From an uncultured Collinsella sp. (lineage in GTDB: Bacteria > Actinomycetota > Coriobacteriia > Coriobacteriales > Coriobacteriaceae), in the NCBI GenBank assembly GCA_900540905.1, contig UQHR01000011.1, positions 1 through 54,980 of the forward strand: a stretch of 54,980 nucleotides of DNA, given 5' to 3'. The notes under the pieces are model-generated. The model ran no database searches. It was not told where the DNA came from and saw nothing but the letters and a program-made list of their open reading frames with translations. Numbering within the stretch: the first letter of the stretch is position 1; the number at the start of each line of letters is the position of its first letter. The translations under genes were made by a program, and so were the position numbers. Positions 44,851 to 54,208 of the stretch are shown one piece after another.

Positions 44851-45483
44851 CTAGGCGTCCTTCGCGGCAAGGTCACGCGAGGTGACAATGCGATCGATCA
44901 GACCGTAGTCGAGGGCCTCGGCAGCCGTGAGGTAGTTGTCGCGCTCGGTATCGGCCTGGACCTTCTCGATGGGCTGACCCGAGGCGTCGGACAGAATCTG
45001 GTTGAGCTCGCGACGGGTCTTCTTGATCTCCTCGGCCACAATCTCGATCTCGGTCTGCTGACCTTGGGCGCCACCGCTGGGCTGGTGAATCATGACCTTG
45101 GAGTGCGGCAGGCAGAAGCGCTTGCCCTTGGCGCCGGCCGAAAGCAGCACGGCGGCCATAGACGCGGCCATACCGACGCAGATGGTGGAGACCTGCGGCT
45201 TAATGAAGTTCATGGTGTCAAGAATCGCCAGGCCGGAGTAGACCTCGCCACCGGGCGAATTGATGTAGAGCGAGATATCCTTCTCGGCATCCTGGCTCTC
45301 AAGATGCAGCAGCTGGGCAACGACCAGGTTGGCGCTGACGGAGTTAATCTCCTCGCCCAAGAAGATGATGCGGTCGTTGAGCAGGCGCGAATAGATATCG
45401 TAGCTGCGCTCGCCGCGCGGCGTCTGCTCGATAACGTATGGCACGAGGGCGGAATCGAACTTAGCGATCATACGCATCTCCAT
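44851..45483 (-). CDS. clpP: ATP-dependent Clp protease proteolytic subunit
   Basis: About 210 residues. Catalytic Ser in GMAASMAAVLL, His in MIHQPSGG and Asp in the later QADTERDNYL region, the usual ClpP triad. The N-terminal VPYVIEQTPRGERSYDIYSRLL is characteristic. Start is uncertain among ATG codons at 45483, 45477 and 45471; AAGAGAG and GGAG upstream favour the later ones. It forms the proteolytic tetradecamer with ClpX. Gene order tig, clpP, clpX on one strand. Confidence 0.95.
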   Translation of the reverse strand: MEMRMIAKFDSALVPYVIEQTPRGERSYDIYSRLLNDRIIFLGEEINSVSANLVVAQLLHLESQDAEKDISLYINSPGGEVYSGLAILDTMNFIKPQVSTICVGMAASMAAVLLSAGAKGKRFCLPHSKVMIHQPSGGAQGQQTEIEIVAEEIKKTRRELNQILSDASGQPIEKVQADTERDNYLTAAEALDYGLIDRIVTSRDLAAKDA

Positions 45484-45634
45484 TTCTCTCTTACGGACCA
45501 AATTGGTTCTAGATAAACGTACGGTGCCCGCATGCTATGCATTGGCTGGCACCGTACGAAGCAACCGGATAACCGGTGTATAACTTTACCCCATCACGGG
45601 CGCAGGCATGCGCTCGCGGGCAAGGTGGCGAGAA

Positions 45635-46936
45635 TTACTCGGCGTCCTTGGCGGTCTCGTCGACCTCGGTCACCTTGGCGTTCTCGACCAGGTGGTCGAC
45701 GGCCTTCGAGCGACGGATGGACTCACGGACGGCAGGCATGCGGCCATCGGCGATGAACTCGGTCTTGGAAGCCTCGACGTCCTTGACGCCGGCCTTCTCG
45801 AACTCGGCGTTGATGTCGTCCTCGGTGACCTCAATCTTGAGCTCGCGGGCAAGGGCGTCGAGAGCCAGGGACTCACGGGCAACGTCGTTGGCCTGCTTGT
45901 GCAGGTCACCGATGAACTGCTCCATGGTCAGGCCGGAAGCGGGCAGCCAGGTGTCCAGCGTCATGCCGCGGGCAGCGAGGTTGGACAGGAAGTTCTGGCC
46001 AAGCTCCTCAAAGACGGACTGCTCGTAGTCGGCGTCCATCTCGTCGAGCTGCAGGCGCTCGGCGAGAGCGGAAACGCAACGGTTCTCCTTCTCGGCCGGG
46101 AGGCGGGAAGCCTTGTCCTGCTCGATCTCGATCTTGATGGCGTCCCGCATAGCGTCGATGCTGTCGAAGCCAAAGTCGGACTTGACGAGCTCGTCGGTGA
46201 GCTCGGGGGTGTTGCGAACCTTGATGCCCTTGACGGTGACCTCGACGGTGTGGGTCTCGGCCTCCTCGCCCTCCTCGACCTCGTCGGTCCAGGTAACGGT
46301 CTTGACGTCGTCAACGTTGGCGCCAATCAGGGCCTCGTTGAACTCCTTGGGGTTGCTGTCGCTACCGGCGATGAGCATGCGGCCCTCGGCAGCGAAGTTG
46401 TCGGCGTTCTCGACGGCCTTGAGGTCGACGGTGACGTAGTCCTCGGCCTCGACGGCGCGACCCTCGACGTCCTCGAAGGTGGCACGGTAGTTGAGAAGCA
46501 TCTCGACCTGGTTGTTGATCTCGGACTCGGTGACCTCCGCGGGGGGCATCTCGATCTCGACAGCGTCGAAGGAGGAGAGCTCAGCGGCGGGACGCAGGGA
46601 GAACTCGACGGTGTAGGTGTAATCCTCGTGATCCTTGGCGAGGTCGAGCTCCTTGTAGTCACCATTTTTGGTGGGGACGATGTCCAGCTCGTTGAGGACG
46701 GCGGGCTCGTTGGCGGCGATCAGGTCGTTGGTGGCCTGAGCGAGGGTAGCCTCGGCGCCAAGAGCGGAGTCGATGACCGGACGGGGAGCCTTACCGGCAC
46801 GGAAGCCCGGGAAGCGGTACTTCTTGGCGGTCTCCTTGTAGGCCTTCTTGATCGCGGCGTCGACGTCGGCGGCCGGGATGGTGACCGTAGCGGTGAGCTT
46901 GGCGTCCTTGACGTCAGAAGCGGTGATGTTCAACAC
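45635..46936 (-). CDS. tig: Trigger factor, ribosome-associated chaperone and prolyl isomerase
   Basis: 433 residues from a GTG at 46936 (GAGGAGGAAC just upstream); the frame is open further upstream through the tRNA-Leu gene, which is not coding. The N-terminal ribosome-binding domain has KYRFPGFRAGKAPRPVIDSALG (the family signature GFRxGKxP), then the FKBP-like PPIase region with EDYVTVDLKAVEN, and a helical C-terminal domain. It has a rather acidic overall composition, typical of trigger factor. It binds nascent chains at the ribosome exit. Confidence 0.95.
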   Translation of the reverse strand: MLNITASDVKDAKLTATVTIPAADVDAAIKKAYKETAKKYRFPGFRAGKAPRPVIDSALGAEATLAQATNDLIAANEPAVLNELDIVPTKNGDYKELDLAKDHEDYTYTVEFSLRPAAELSSFDAVEIEMPPAEVTESEINNQVEMLLNYRATFEDVEGRAVEAEDYVTVDLKAVENADNFAAEGRMLIAGSDSNPKEFNEALIGANVDDVKTVTWTDEVEEGEEAETHTVEVTVKGIKVRNTPELTDELVKSDFGFDSIDAMRDAIKIEIEQDKASRLPAEKENRCVSALAERLQLDEMDADYEQSVFEELGQNFLSNLAARGMTLDTWLPASGLTMEQFIGDLHKQANDVARESLALDALARELKIEVTEDDINAEFEKAGVKDVEASKTEFIADGRMPAVRESIRRSKAVDHLVENAKVTEVDETAKDAE

Positions 46937-47023
46937 GTTCCTCCTCATACTGCCCAGCTTATCTGAGGTGCTGGTACCTTTTTGCAACAAGCGTCGCGAG
47001 GGCATAAGCCGACGCAGGTGCGT

Positions 47024-47107
47024 TGGTGCGGGCGAAAGGACTCGAACCTTCACGGGAATCCCACCAGAACCTAAATCTGGCGCGTCTACCAATTCCGCCA
47101 CGCCCGC
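47024..47107 (-). tRNA. tRNA-Leu (anticodon UAG)
   Basis: Minus strand reads GCGGGCGTGGCGGAATTGGT at the 5' end, the anticodon stem-loop CCAGATTTAGGTTCTGG with TAG, a long variable arm GGGATTCCCGT, T-arm GGTTCGAGTCC, and 3' CGCCCGCACCA with encoded CCA. The acceptor arm pairs perfectly (GCGGGCG/CGCCCGC). The long variable arm makes it class II. Confidence 0.97.
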
Positions 47108-47247
47108 ATGAGCGCACAGACTAGGAATGATAGCAGATACGAACGGCAAGCGCACGCACACCTTTTACAGGCTCACGACCTCACCACGAGTGCAAAAGGT
47201 GGGGCGAGTTGTCCAGCCCCGCCAATTACGACTTATTCGCTGACCCG

Positions 47248-50079
47248 CTACTCCCCCAGCAGGGCCTTCTCGGGCGTGATGGGCAGCGAGCGGACCTGAT
47301 GTCCGGTGGCGTGTGCCACGGCTGAGGCCACGGCGGCGAGCGGCGTGTTGATAACGACCTCACCGATCGACTTGGCGCCAAACGGGCCCGTCGGCTCGTA
47401 GCTCGGCTCAAAGGCCACGCGAATGCTGCCGATATCCAGGCGCGTGGGCAGCTTGTAGCTCATAAAGTTGCCGGTGCGCAGACGGCCGCGGTCATCGTGC
47501 TCGACAATCTCGTAGAGCGCGTGGCCAATGCCCTGGGCAATGCCGCCCTCGGCCTGGACGCGCGCGAGCGCCTCGTTGATCACGGTGCCGCAGTCAACGG
47601 CCGCCGCATAGTCCACCACAGTCACCTTGCCGGTAGCCTTGTCGACCTCGACCTCGGCAATGCCGGCCATAAACGGCGGAGGCGAAACGGGCAGGCAGGC
47701 AGAGGCATGCGAGGTGAGCGCGTCGCCACCCGCGATGTTCTTGACGCACAGGTTGGCAAAGTCACGCAGCGTGAGGTAGCGGTTCTGCTCGCGCGCGGCA
47801 CGCTCGTCGGACAGGCGCACGTACTGGCCATCAAAGACCACATCGGCGGCGTCCACGTCCCACATCTGGGCGGCCTTGGCGCAAATCTTCTCACGCAGCT
47901 CGGTCGCGGCGTTCTTGGCGGCAAGACCCGTCACGTACGTGCCCGAGCTCGCGTACGAGCCGGCGTCGAACGGCGACACATCTGTGTCCACGCCGCGCAC
48001 CACAATGAGCGAGCTCTCCACACCCAGCTCCTCGGCGGCAATCTGCGCCAGGATCGTGTCGACGCCCATGCCGTTATCGGTAGCGCCAGTGCCGATGGTA
48101 ATAAAGCCGTCCTCTTCCAGGCGCATGTCGATGCCGGCGATATCCACGTTGGAAATGCCCGATCCCTGCATGGTGAGCGCGCAGCCCAGGGCACGCACGC
48201 GGTCGCCCAGGTCTACGGCCAGCGGCTTGTCGCGCCAGCCGATCATGTCCATCGCGCGCAGCAGGCAGCGGTCGAGTGCGCAGGCGTTGAGCTTCTCGTT
48301 GTAGTACTGCGGCATGGTCTCGCCCTCGCGCACAATGTTCTTAAGGCGCAGGTCGGCGGGGTCCATGTGCAGCATGTCGGCGAGCTCGTTGACGGCGCTC
48401 TCCACGGCAAACTGGCCCTGGGTGGCACCGTAGCCACGATACGCGCCGCCACGGTTGGTATTGGTGTAGACGGCGTCCCAGCTAAAGCGGCTCGCCTTCA
48501 CATGGTTGTAGATGGGCAGACTTTTGTGACCCGAAAGGCCGATCGTCGTGGTGGCATGCTCGCCATAGGCGCCGGCGTTGGACAGCGTGTGCAGGTCGAT
48601 GGCCGTGATAGTGCCGTCGTTCATGGCGCCCAGCTTGACGGTCATCTGCATCTGGTGGCGCGAGTTGCCCGCGGTGATGGTCTCCTCGCGGGTGTAGCAG
48701 CAGTAGCTCGGACGACCGGTCTGCTGGGTGACAAACGCCACGAAGATCTCACAGCAGCCCGTCTGCTTGGAGCCAAAGCCGCCGCCGATGCGCGGCTTAA
48801 TGACCTGCACCTGCGACTGCGGGATGTCGAGCGACTGCGCGACCATGCGGCGAACGTGGAAGGGCACCTGCGTCGAGGTGGTCACCGAGATGCGCCCGAA
48901 CGCGTCGGTCGTCGAGAAGGCGCGGAAGGTCTCCATGGGCGCGGTCTGCGTGGCCTGGCTGGTGTAGGTGCGCTCAAAGACGATGTCGCTCTGGGCGAAA
49001 GCCTCGTCCAGATCGCCATAATCACTGGTACCGCTGCAGACCAGGTTGCGCGAAACATCGCCGCCCTGCGGGAACATAAATGTCACGTCGCCCTCGGGAT
49101 GGACCACGATGTCGTTATCGAGCGCCTGGGTAAAGTCGAGCAGCGGCTCAAGCACCTCGTAGTCGACCTTGATGAGCTTGAGTGCCTTGTCGGCGGCCTC
49201 CTCGGTCTCGGCGGCGACGATCGCCACCTCCTCGTTTTGGTAGCGAACCAGGTTCTCGAGGATCAGGCGGTCGTAGGGACTCGGCTGCGGATAGCTCTGA
49301 CCGGCGATGGTAAAGCGGCGCTGGGGCACGTCCTCGTAGGTATAGACGCCCACCACGCCGGGCACCTTCAGGGCGCGCGACGTATCGATGGAGCAGATCT
49401 TGGCGCGGGCATACGGGCTGCGCTTGAGCTTGACGATCAGGGCGCCGGCGGGCACCAGATCGCCCGTGTAGACGGGACGACCCTCGAGCAGCGCCTTCGA
49501 GTCCTTCTTGGGCTGCTTATGAGTAATCTGCTTGTACGCGACACCGTCGGAGCTGGTGTCGTTGACCGGCAGCTCGGGCATCTCGAAGCCCACCTGCACG
49601 CCGGACTCGTTGAGGAAGCGCACGATGGCGCGCAGCTGGCTCTCGTAGCCGCTGCAACGGCAGAGATTGCCGGCGAGCTGGCGCGAGAGCTCCTCGCGCG
49701 TGGCGACGAGGCTCGGGTCCTCCTTGGCGGCGCGGGCAAGCGCCAGCACGTTCATGATGAGGCCGGGGGCACAAAAACCGCACTGCTCGGCGCCTTCGGC
49801 AGCCATCGCACGGGCGAGCGCCTCAGACTCGGCCTTGAGGCCCTCGAGCGTGGTGATGGAGCGGCCCTCGACGCGCGCGGCGGGAACCGAGCAGCTCAGC
49901 ACCGGGTCGCCATCGAGCCACACCGTGCACAGGCCGCAGTTGGTGGTTTCGCAGGCACAGCGCACCGATGCGCAACCCTGCTCGCGCAGCAGCGCAAAGA
50001 GCATGGTATCGGGGGCAATCTGAACCTTGACCTTGCGGCCATTGAGCGTAAAGGAAAGATCGATGAGTTTGGCAGCCAT
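47248..50079 (-). CDS. Xanthine dehydrogenase-type molybdenum hydroxylase, fused iron-sulfur and molybdopterin subunits
   Basis: 943 residues. Residues about 1-170 are the small two-cluster subunit: plant-type 2Fe-2S site CASVRCACETTNCGLC and the helical cluster CGFCAPGLIMN ... NLCRCSGY. Residues about 200-943 are the molybdopterin subunit: RSPYARAKICSID, GGFGSKQ, RGGAYRGYGATQGQFAVE and, near the end, GAKSIGEVVINT with the catalytic Glu. The fusion places both parts in one chain, while FAD sits in the next gene upstream. It probably hydroxylates a purine or another heterocycle. Some such enzymes in anaerobes need selenium, and the selenium genes nearby fit that; substrate and cofactor are inferred. 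Its ATG overlaps the upstream stop as TAATG. Confidence 0.9.
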   Translation of the reverse strand: MAAKLIDLSFTLNGRKVKVQIAPDTMLFALLREQGCASVRCACETTNCGLCTVWLDGDPVLSCSVPAARVEGRSITTLEGLKAESEALARAMAAEGAEQCGFCAPGLIMNVLALARAAKEDPSLVATREELSRQLAGNLCRCSGYESQLRAIVRFLNESGVQVGFEMPELPVNDTSSDGVAYKQITHKQPKKDSKALLEGRPVYTGDLVPAGALIVKLKRSPYARAKICSIDTSRALKVPGVVGVYTYEDVPQRRFTIAGQSYPQPSPYDRLILENLVRYQNEEVAIVAAETEEAADKALKLIKVDYEVLEPLLDFTQALDNDIVVHPEGDVTFMFPQGGDVSRNLVCSGTSDYGDLDEAFAQSDIVFERTYTSQATQTAPMETFRAFSTTDAFGRISVTTSTQVPFHVRRMVAQSLDIPQSQVQVIKPRIGGGFGSKQTGCCEIFVAFVTQQTGRPSYCCYTREETITAGNSRHQMQMTVKLGAMNDGTITAIDLHTLSNAGAYGEHATTTIGLSGHKSLPIYNHVKASRFSWDAVYTNTNRGGAYRGYGATQGQFAVESAVNELADMLHMDPADLRLKNIVREGETMPQYYNEKLNACALDRCLLRAMDMIGWRDKPLAVDLGDRVRALGCALTMQGSGISNVDIAGIDMRLEEDGFITIGTGATDNGMGVDTILAQIAAEELGVESSLIVVRGVDTDVSPFDAGSYASSGTYVTGLAAKNAATELREKICAKAAQMWDVDAADVVFDGQYVRLSDERAAREQNRYLTLRDFANLCVKNIAGGDALTSHASACLPVSPPPFMAGIAEVEVDKATGKVTVVDYAAAVDCGTVINEALARVQAEGGIAQGIGHALYEIVEHDDRGRLRTGNFMSYKLPTRLDIGSIRVAFEPSYEPTGPFGAKSIGEVVINTPLAAVASAVAHATGHQVRSLPITPEKALLGE

Positions 50080-50993
50080 TAGCGCACCTCGCTAGAATCG
50101 ACGCCGGGCACGCGGCGGCAGGAATACTCGTCCGTGGCAAACTTGGGGATCTGCACGGTCTCGAGCTCGCGGGCAAGCGCGGCCGAAAGCTCGATGCCGG
50201 CGGCACGACGTACAGCCTGAATCGCCAGCGGGGCCGAGATGCGGCGGCGGTAGTCAGCCGAGCCCCACAAGTTAGTGCCGTAGCTCAGGGCACGCACGGA
50301 TGCGGCCAGTGCGCGCAGCTCGTCCTCGGAAGGTTGCTCGGCGGTAAGGCCACATGCCTCGCCCTGCAGCAGGGTCGCGCGCAGCGGACGGGCACCCACG
50401 GTGACGTGCCAGGAGTTGTCCCACCAAGCAGCGGTGACGTTGAGCGAGGGGAAGTCGGTCGCGGCCTTGCGCACGGCCTCATAGCTGGCACGGTAATCGT
50501 GCTTAACGACCACCACGTGCTCGATCACGTCACGCACGTAGCCCATCCGCACGAACTCGGCGAGCGGCAGGCGGCCGGCACCCGTCAGCTCAACGTACGA
50601 ATCGAGCGCCAAAAATGCCGAGAGCACGTCAGAGAAACCAAAGCGACCGTAAATGCTACCGCCCACCGTGGCGGTATTGCGCAGCTGCACGCCCACGATA
50701 TCGTGGACGGCGAACTCAAAGACATGGTTGACAAGCGCGTTAAGCTCGGCATGGCGCTCGAGCTGGCGCAGGGTGCACATGGCGCCGATGCGAAACCCGG
50801 TCTCGGTCTCCTCGATATGATCGAGTCCACAGGCCGAAAGGTCAATCGCCGTCGCCACGCGACGCGAACCCAAGCGCATCCAGATGCCGCCGCCCACAAT
50901 CTTGTTGTTGCGGTTCTTCTGTAAGAGCTCATAGGCTTCGGCCGCGTTTCCAACACGGACGTAGGTACCGAACTTGAGCACGTTCTCCCCCAT
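50079..50993 (-). CDS. FAD-binding subunit of the xanthine dehydrogenase-type enzyme
   Basis: 304 residues. FAD-binding type 2 domain (CO dehydrogenase flavoprotein-like) with KIVGGGIWMRLGSRRVATAI near residue 31 and RNTATVGGSIYGRFGFSD near 105, then the C-terminal CO-dehydrogenase flavoprotein domain with SYEAVRKAATDFPSLNVTA. It passes electrons from the molybdenum and iron-sulfur centres to NAD or another carrier. Upstream partner of the fused subunit with a one-base overlap, so translation is coupled. Start ATG 50993 (GGAGAG upstream). Confidence 0.9.
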   Translation of the reverse strand: MGENVLKFGTYVRVGNAAEAYELLQKNRNNKIVGGGIWMRLGSRRVATAIDLSACGLDHIEETETGFRIGAMCTLRQLERHAELNALVNHVFEFAVHDIVGVQLRNTATVGGSIYGRFGFSDVLSAFLALDSYVELTGAGRLPLAEFVRMGYVRDVIEHVVVVKHDYRASYEAVRKAATDFPSLNVTAAWWDNSWHVTVGARPLRATLLQGEACGLTAEQPSEDELRALAASVRALSYGTNLWGSADYRRRISAPLAIQAVRRAAGIELSAALARELETVQIPKFATDEYSCRRVPGVDSSEVR

Positions 50994-51074
50994 CTCTCCA
51001 CTTGTCCAGTACTTTTAAGTGTACCAAACGAAGGGCCGCGACCTTCCACAGCACAAAAACCTCCCTCCCATCCA

Positions 51075-51145
51075 TAACTTGCGGTGAAATACGGACTGTT
51101 TGTCGGGCTTAGGGCGCCCAACAGTCCGTATTTCACCGCAACTTA
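51075..51145. repeat. Inverted-repeat element, TTGCGGTGAAATA family
   Basis: Left arm TAACTTGCGGTGAAATACGG / ACTGTT at 51075-51100 and its complement at 51120-51145 with one change, around TGTCGGGCTTAGGGCGCCC. It lies between the FAD subunit gene and the gdhA terminator. Confidence 0.85.
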
Positions 51146-51204
51146 AGGGGCGGCCGGCAGAGGGCCGAGGGAAATGATCCGTTTTCCTCCGTCGCATGCG
51201 GATC

Positions 51205-51237
51205 AAAAAAGGCTCCCAGCCGGAATGGCTGGAAGCC
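51205..51237 (-). terminator. Terminator of gdhA
   Basis: Minus strand GGCTTCCAGCC, loop ATTCC, GGCTGGGAGCC then TTTTTT. Confidence 0.88.
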
Positions 51238-51264
51238 TCATCACATGCTATGTCGAGCGAAGAT

Positions 51265-52620
51265 TTAGCAGACGCCCTGGGCGAGCATGGCGTCGGCGAC
51301 CTTCAGGAAGCCGGCGATGTTGGCGCCCATGACAAAGTTGCCCTCCTGGCCATACTCCTTGGCGGTGTCGTCCACGTTGTGGAACATGCCGCGCATGAGC
51401 TGCTCGAGCTTGCCGTCGACCTCCTCGAAGGTCCAGGACAGGTGCTCGGCATTCTGGCTCATCTCCAGGCCGGACACGAGCACGCCGCCGGCGTTGGCAG
51501 CCTTACCAGGCATAAAGGCAACGCCGTTCTCCTGGAAGTAAGTCGTGGCCTCGATGGTCGTGGGCATGTTCGCGCCCTCGCCGACCACCTTGCAGCCGTT
51601 GGCGACGAGCGCCTGGGCGTCCTCGAGCAGCAGCGTGTTCTCGCGAGCGCAGGGCAGCGCGATGTCGCAGGGCAGCTGCCAAACGCCACGGCCGTCGCCC
51701 TCGTGCCACACGGCGTTGGGCTTCTCGTCAACGTACATAGCGAGCGTAACGCCCTTGTCGTGGCCGGAGCGCTTCTTGTTGTAGACGTGCTCGAGCACAG
51801 TGTAGTCGATGCCGTCGGGATCCTCGACCCAGCCGTGAGTATCGGAGCAGGCCAGCACCTTGCCGCCGAGCTGGGAGACCTTCTGGACGGCGTAGATAGC
51901 GACGTTGCCGGAGCCATGAACGACGACGTTCTTGCCCTCGAAGGAGTCGCCGCGGCTCTTGAGGTACTCGTCCACAAAGTAGGCCAGGCCGTAGCCGGTG
52001 GCCTCGGTACGGGCGAGCGAGCCGCCAAAGGAAAGGCCCTTGCCGGTGAGGACGCCGGTCCACTCGTTAGTCAGGCGCTTGTACTGACCGAACAGGTAGG
52101 CAACCTCGCGGCCGCCAACGCCCAGGTCACCGGCGGGAACGTCGGTGTTGGGGCCGATGTGGCGATAGAGCTCGGTCATGAAGGACTGGCAGAAGTGCAT
52201 GATCTCGTTGTTGGACTTGCCCTTGGGGTCAAAGTCGGAGCCGCCCTTGCCGCCGCCCATGGGAAGGGTGGTCAGGCTGTTCTTGAGGATCTGCTCCAGG
52301 CCCAGGAACTTGAGCATACCCAGGGTGACCGTCGGGTTAAAGCGCAGGCCGCCCTTGTAGGGTCCAATGGCAGAGTTGAACTCGACACGGTAACCGCGGT
52401 TGACCTGAACCTTGCCCTGGTCGTCGACCCAGGGAACACGGAACATGACGATGCGCTCAGGCTCGACGAGGCGCTCCAGCAGGGCGGCCTCCTCGTACTC
52501 GGGATGGGCGTCGAGCGCCGGCTGGATGGTGCCGAGGATCTCGGTCGCGGCCTGGATGAACTCAGGCTGCTCGGGATAGCGGGCCTTGAGCTCTTCGAGA
52601 ACTTTCTGCGTGTAGCTCAT
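51265..52620 (-). CDS. gdhA: NADP-type glutamate dehydrogenase
   Basis: 451 residues from ATG 52620 (GGAGGAAGC immediately upstream). Family landmarks: RVPWVDDQGKVQVNRGYRVEFNSAIGPYKGGLRF (substrate Lys), LPMGGGKGGSDFDPKGKSN (catalytic Lys), GGREVAYLFGQYK, the dinucleotide-binding VHGSGNVAIYAVQKV, and the C-terminal VLVSGLEMSQNAEHLSWTFEEVD typical of the hexameric small-type enzyme. It interconverts glutamate and 2-oxoglutarate plus ammonia. Monocistronic with its own terminator. Confidence 0.96.
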   Translation of the reverse strand: MSYTQKVLEELKARYPEQPEFIQAATEILGTIQPALDAHPEYEEAALLERLVEPERIVMFRVPWVDDQGKVQVNRGYRVEFNSAIGPYKGGLRFNPTVTLGMLKFLGLEQILKNSLTTLPMGGGKGGSDFDPKGKSNNEIMHFCQSFMTELYRHIGPNTDVPAGDLGVGGREVAYLFGQYKRLTNEWTGVLTGKGLSFGGSLARTEATGYGLAYFVDEYLKSRGDSFEGKNVVVHGSGNVAIYAVQKVSQLGGKVLACSDTHGWVEDPDGIDYTVLEHVYNKKRSGHDKGVTLAMYVDEKPNAVWHEGDGRGVWQLPCDIALPCARENTLLLEDAQALVANGCKVVGEGANMPTTIEATTYFQENGVAFMPGKAANAGGVLVSGLEMSQNAEHLSWTFEEVDGKLEQLMRGMFHNVDDTAKEYGQEGNFVMGANIAGFLKVADAMLAQGVC

Positions 52621-52832
52621 GCTTCCTCCAATGATGGGAAACGAAAAATGTTGGTCGCGGCACCCTATGCGCCGCAAACTTTATCGAGTATGGATAATAT
52701 CGCACTGTTGCGGGAAAGTTTCGCATAAGCCGACGAGCAGATGTTTCGTTTTGATTACGATGCAGGTAGAGGCGTTTTTGAGTGCCTGACATGCAAAACC
52801 CGTGTTTCAAACCTGTTTCGTCCACGTGTTCC

Positions 52833-52871
52833 AAACCACCACATTGGGGACAGGCACCCTTGTGGTGGTTT
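52833..52871. repeat. Inverted repeat between gdhA and the DUF3343 gene
   Basis: Arms AAACCACCACA and TGTGGTGGTTT around TTGGGGACAGGCACCCT. It lies just after the stop of the DUF3343 gene (minus) and may end its transcript. Confidence 0.6.
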
Positions 52872-52877
52872 TGGTGG

Positions 52878-53273
52878 TTAGAGGACGAGCTGATGGTAGT
52901 CGGCGGGGGTTATGCAGCCCTCGGTGGCGGCGCGGAAGGCGGCGAGGGCATCGCCCGAGAACGGCATGGCCCAGCACAGCCCGCAGCCGGCGGTGATGGA
53001 GCCGGGCAGCGGCATGATGCGCCCGGGCACACCGGCGGCAAGGCACAGCTGCTCGCATTCCATCACATCGAAGGTGCTATCGAACGAAACGATGATCTTG
53101 CGTTCATGGTCGAGAGCATCACCGGACGGGCCTTCGCGGTGTGCATCACGATACGCCGCGGCGGCCGCTTCCTCTTCCGCAGTATGTCCACAGCCACTGC
53201 AACCGCAGGTACAGGGTTCGGACCCATCGCAAGTGCAAGGTTCTCCCATGTCGGGACAAATATCGTGAGACAT
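52878..53273 (-). CDS. DUF3343 (putative Se/S carrier-like) protein
   Basis: 131 residues. The C-terminal half matches the DUF3343 pattern: IIVSFDSTFDVMECEQLCLA, VPGRIMPLPGSITAGCGLCWAMPF. The N terminus is unusually rich in Cys and acidic residues (CPDMGEPCTCDGSEPCTCGCSGCGH, about 6-30), perhaps a metal- or selenium-binding extension. DUF3343 proteins accompany selenium metabolism genes, and here the neighbours are mobA, tRNA-Sec and selB. A carrier role for selenium or sulfur in maturation of molybdenum hydroxylases is plausible but inferred. RBS AGTTGCC region before ATG 53273; 15 bases after mobA. Confidence 0.85.
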   Translation of the reverse strand: MSHDICPDMGEPCTCDGSEPCTCGCSGCGHTAEEEAAAAAYRDAHREGPSGDALDHERKIIVSFDSTFDVMECEQLCLAAGVPGRIMPLPGSITAGCGLCWAMPFSGDALAAFRAATEGCITPADYHQLVL

Positions 53274-53288
53274 GGCAACTCCAATCGT

Positions 53289-53921
53289 CTAGGCGAGTAA
53301 CTCGGCCGCCGCAAACTCCTCGGGCGTATTGACGTTCTCGAAGCAGAGCGTCGAGCCGGCGACCGCGACAATCTGAGGCTCGTCCAAATACCCGGCGTTC
53401 ACCCGGTCGATCAGGCAGCGGATTCGCTGACGGTCACCGGCGAGCAGTTCTTGGGCAACCGGCGCACACGCGTCACGACGCCAGACGGCGCACAGCGGCT
53501 CAATCCCCCGCTCCTCGCGCGGCACGCACACGTCGAGTGCCTCGGCCTCAGCACGATCGGCAAGCGCGCCGATGAGTTCCGGCGAGACAAACGGCATATC
53601 GCAGGCGACGATCGCCACGAGCGGCAATCGGGCCGCGGCCAACGAGCTCGCGATGCCGCGCATGGCACCGGCGGGACCGTCGACGTCCATCACCACGCGG
53701 GGGCGCAGGCCATCAAACATAAACTCCTCAAGATAGGCAAGCTCGCTGGGACGCGAAGTCGTCACGACCAACTCGCCGGCAACTGGCGCCAGCCGACCCA
53801 GCACGCGCTCGATGAGCGGCTCGCCGCAAAACGCCATGCGCGCCTTATCGCAGCCCATGCGCGACGACAACCCGCCCGCCTGGACGACACAAGAAAGATC
53901 GGCACGTCTTACGGTAGTCAT
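53289..53921 (-). CDS. mobA: Molybdenum cofactor guanylyltransferase
   Basis: 210 residues from ATG 53921, with GGAGGTG about ten bases upstream. Nucleotidyltransferase start CVVQAGGLSSRMGCDKARMAFCGEPLIERVL (the GG and RMGxDKA of the MobA type rather than the AAG of MocA), then VACDMPFVSPELI with the metal-binding Asp pair, and EPLCAVW. It attaches GMP to molybdopterin. Because the hydroxylase family usually carries the cytosine form, a MocA-like role cannot be excluded. Located between the DUF3343 gene and tRNA-Sec. An in-frame start at 53936 overlaps the ribosome site. Confidence 0.9.
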   Translation of the reverse strand: MTTVRRADLSCVVQAGGLSSRMGCDKARMAFCGEPLIERVLGRLAPVAGELVVTTSRPSELAYLEEFMFDGLRPRVVMDVDGPAGAMRGIASSLAAARLPLVAIVACDMPFVSPELIGALADRAEAEALDVCVPREERGIEPLCAVWRRDACAPVAQELLAGDRQRIRCLIDRVNAGYLDEPQIVAVAGSTLCFENVNTPEEFAAAELLA

Positions 53922-54075
53922 ACGACAAAACACCTCCATCGGCATGCTCGAAACCCGATGCACGAAGCTAAATACAGCCGCCGAAATAGCGGCGCTACGA
54001 AAAGCTCGTGCAAAAACAAAACAGCGCCTTTGCGGCACGCAGCAAGACCGCGAGCACAAAAGCGCTGGTAGCGTA

Positions 54076-54172
54076 TGGCGGGAACGTATGTGAATCGAAC
54101 ACATCCAAGACGTTTTGCACGCCTCGCAACGGTTTTGAGGACCGCGGAGCCCACCGGAGCCCATCCGTTCCC
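54076..54172 (-). tRNA. selC: tRNA-Sec (anticodon UCA)
   Basis: 97 bases on the minus strand, longer than a normal tRNA. It starts GGGAACGGATGGGCTCCGGT and contains the extended D stem GGGCTCC...GGAGCCC-type pairing, the anticodon loop GGTCCTCAAAACC (TCA at 54138-54136), a long variable arm (GAGGCGTGCAAAACGTCTT), the T-arm GTTCGATTC, and 3' ACGTTCCCGCCA with discriminator G and encoded CCA. It delivers selenocysteine to UGA codons with SelB. Confidence 0.95.
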
Positions 54173-54208
54173 AAGTGCGGCGGTATTTTACCAAACCGAG
54201 CAGCCAAT

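Noticed and set aside
46937..47161. N-terminal extension of trigger factor
   Set aside because: The upstream frame runs through the tRNA-Leu gene; the GTG at 46936 has a strong ribosome site and matches the family start.
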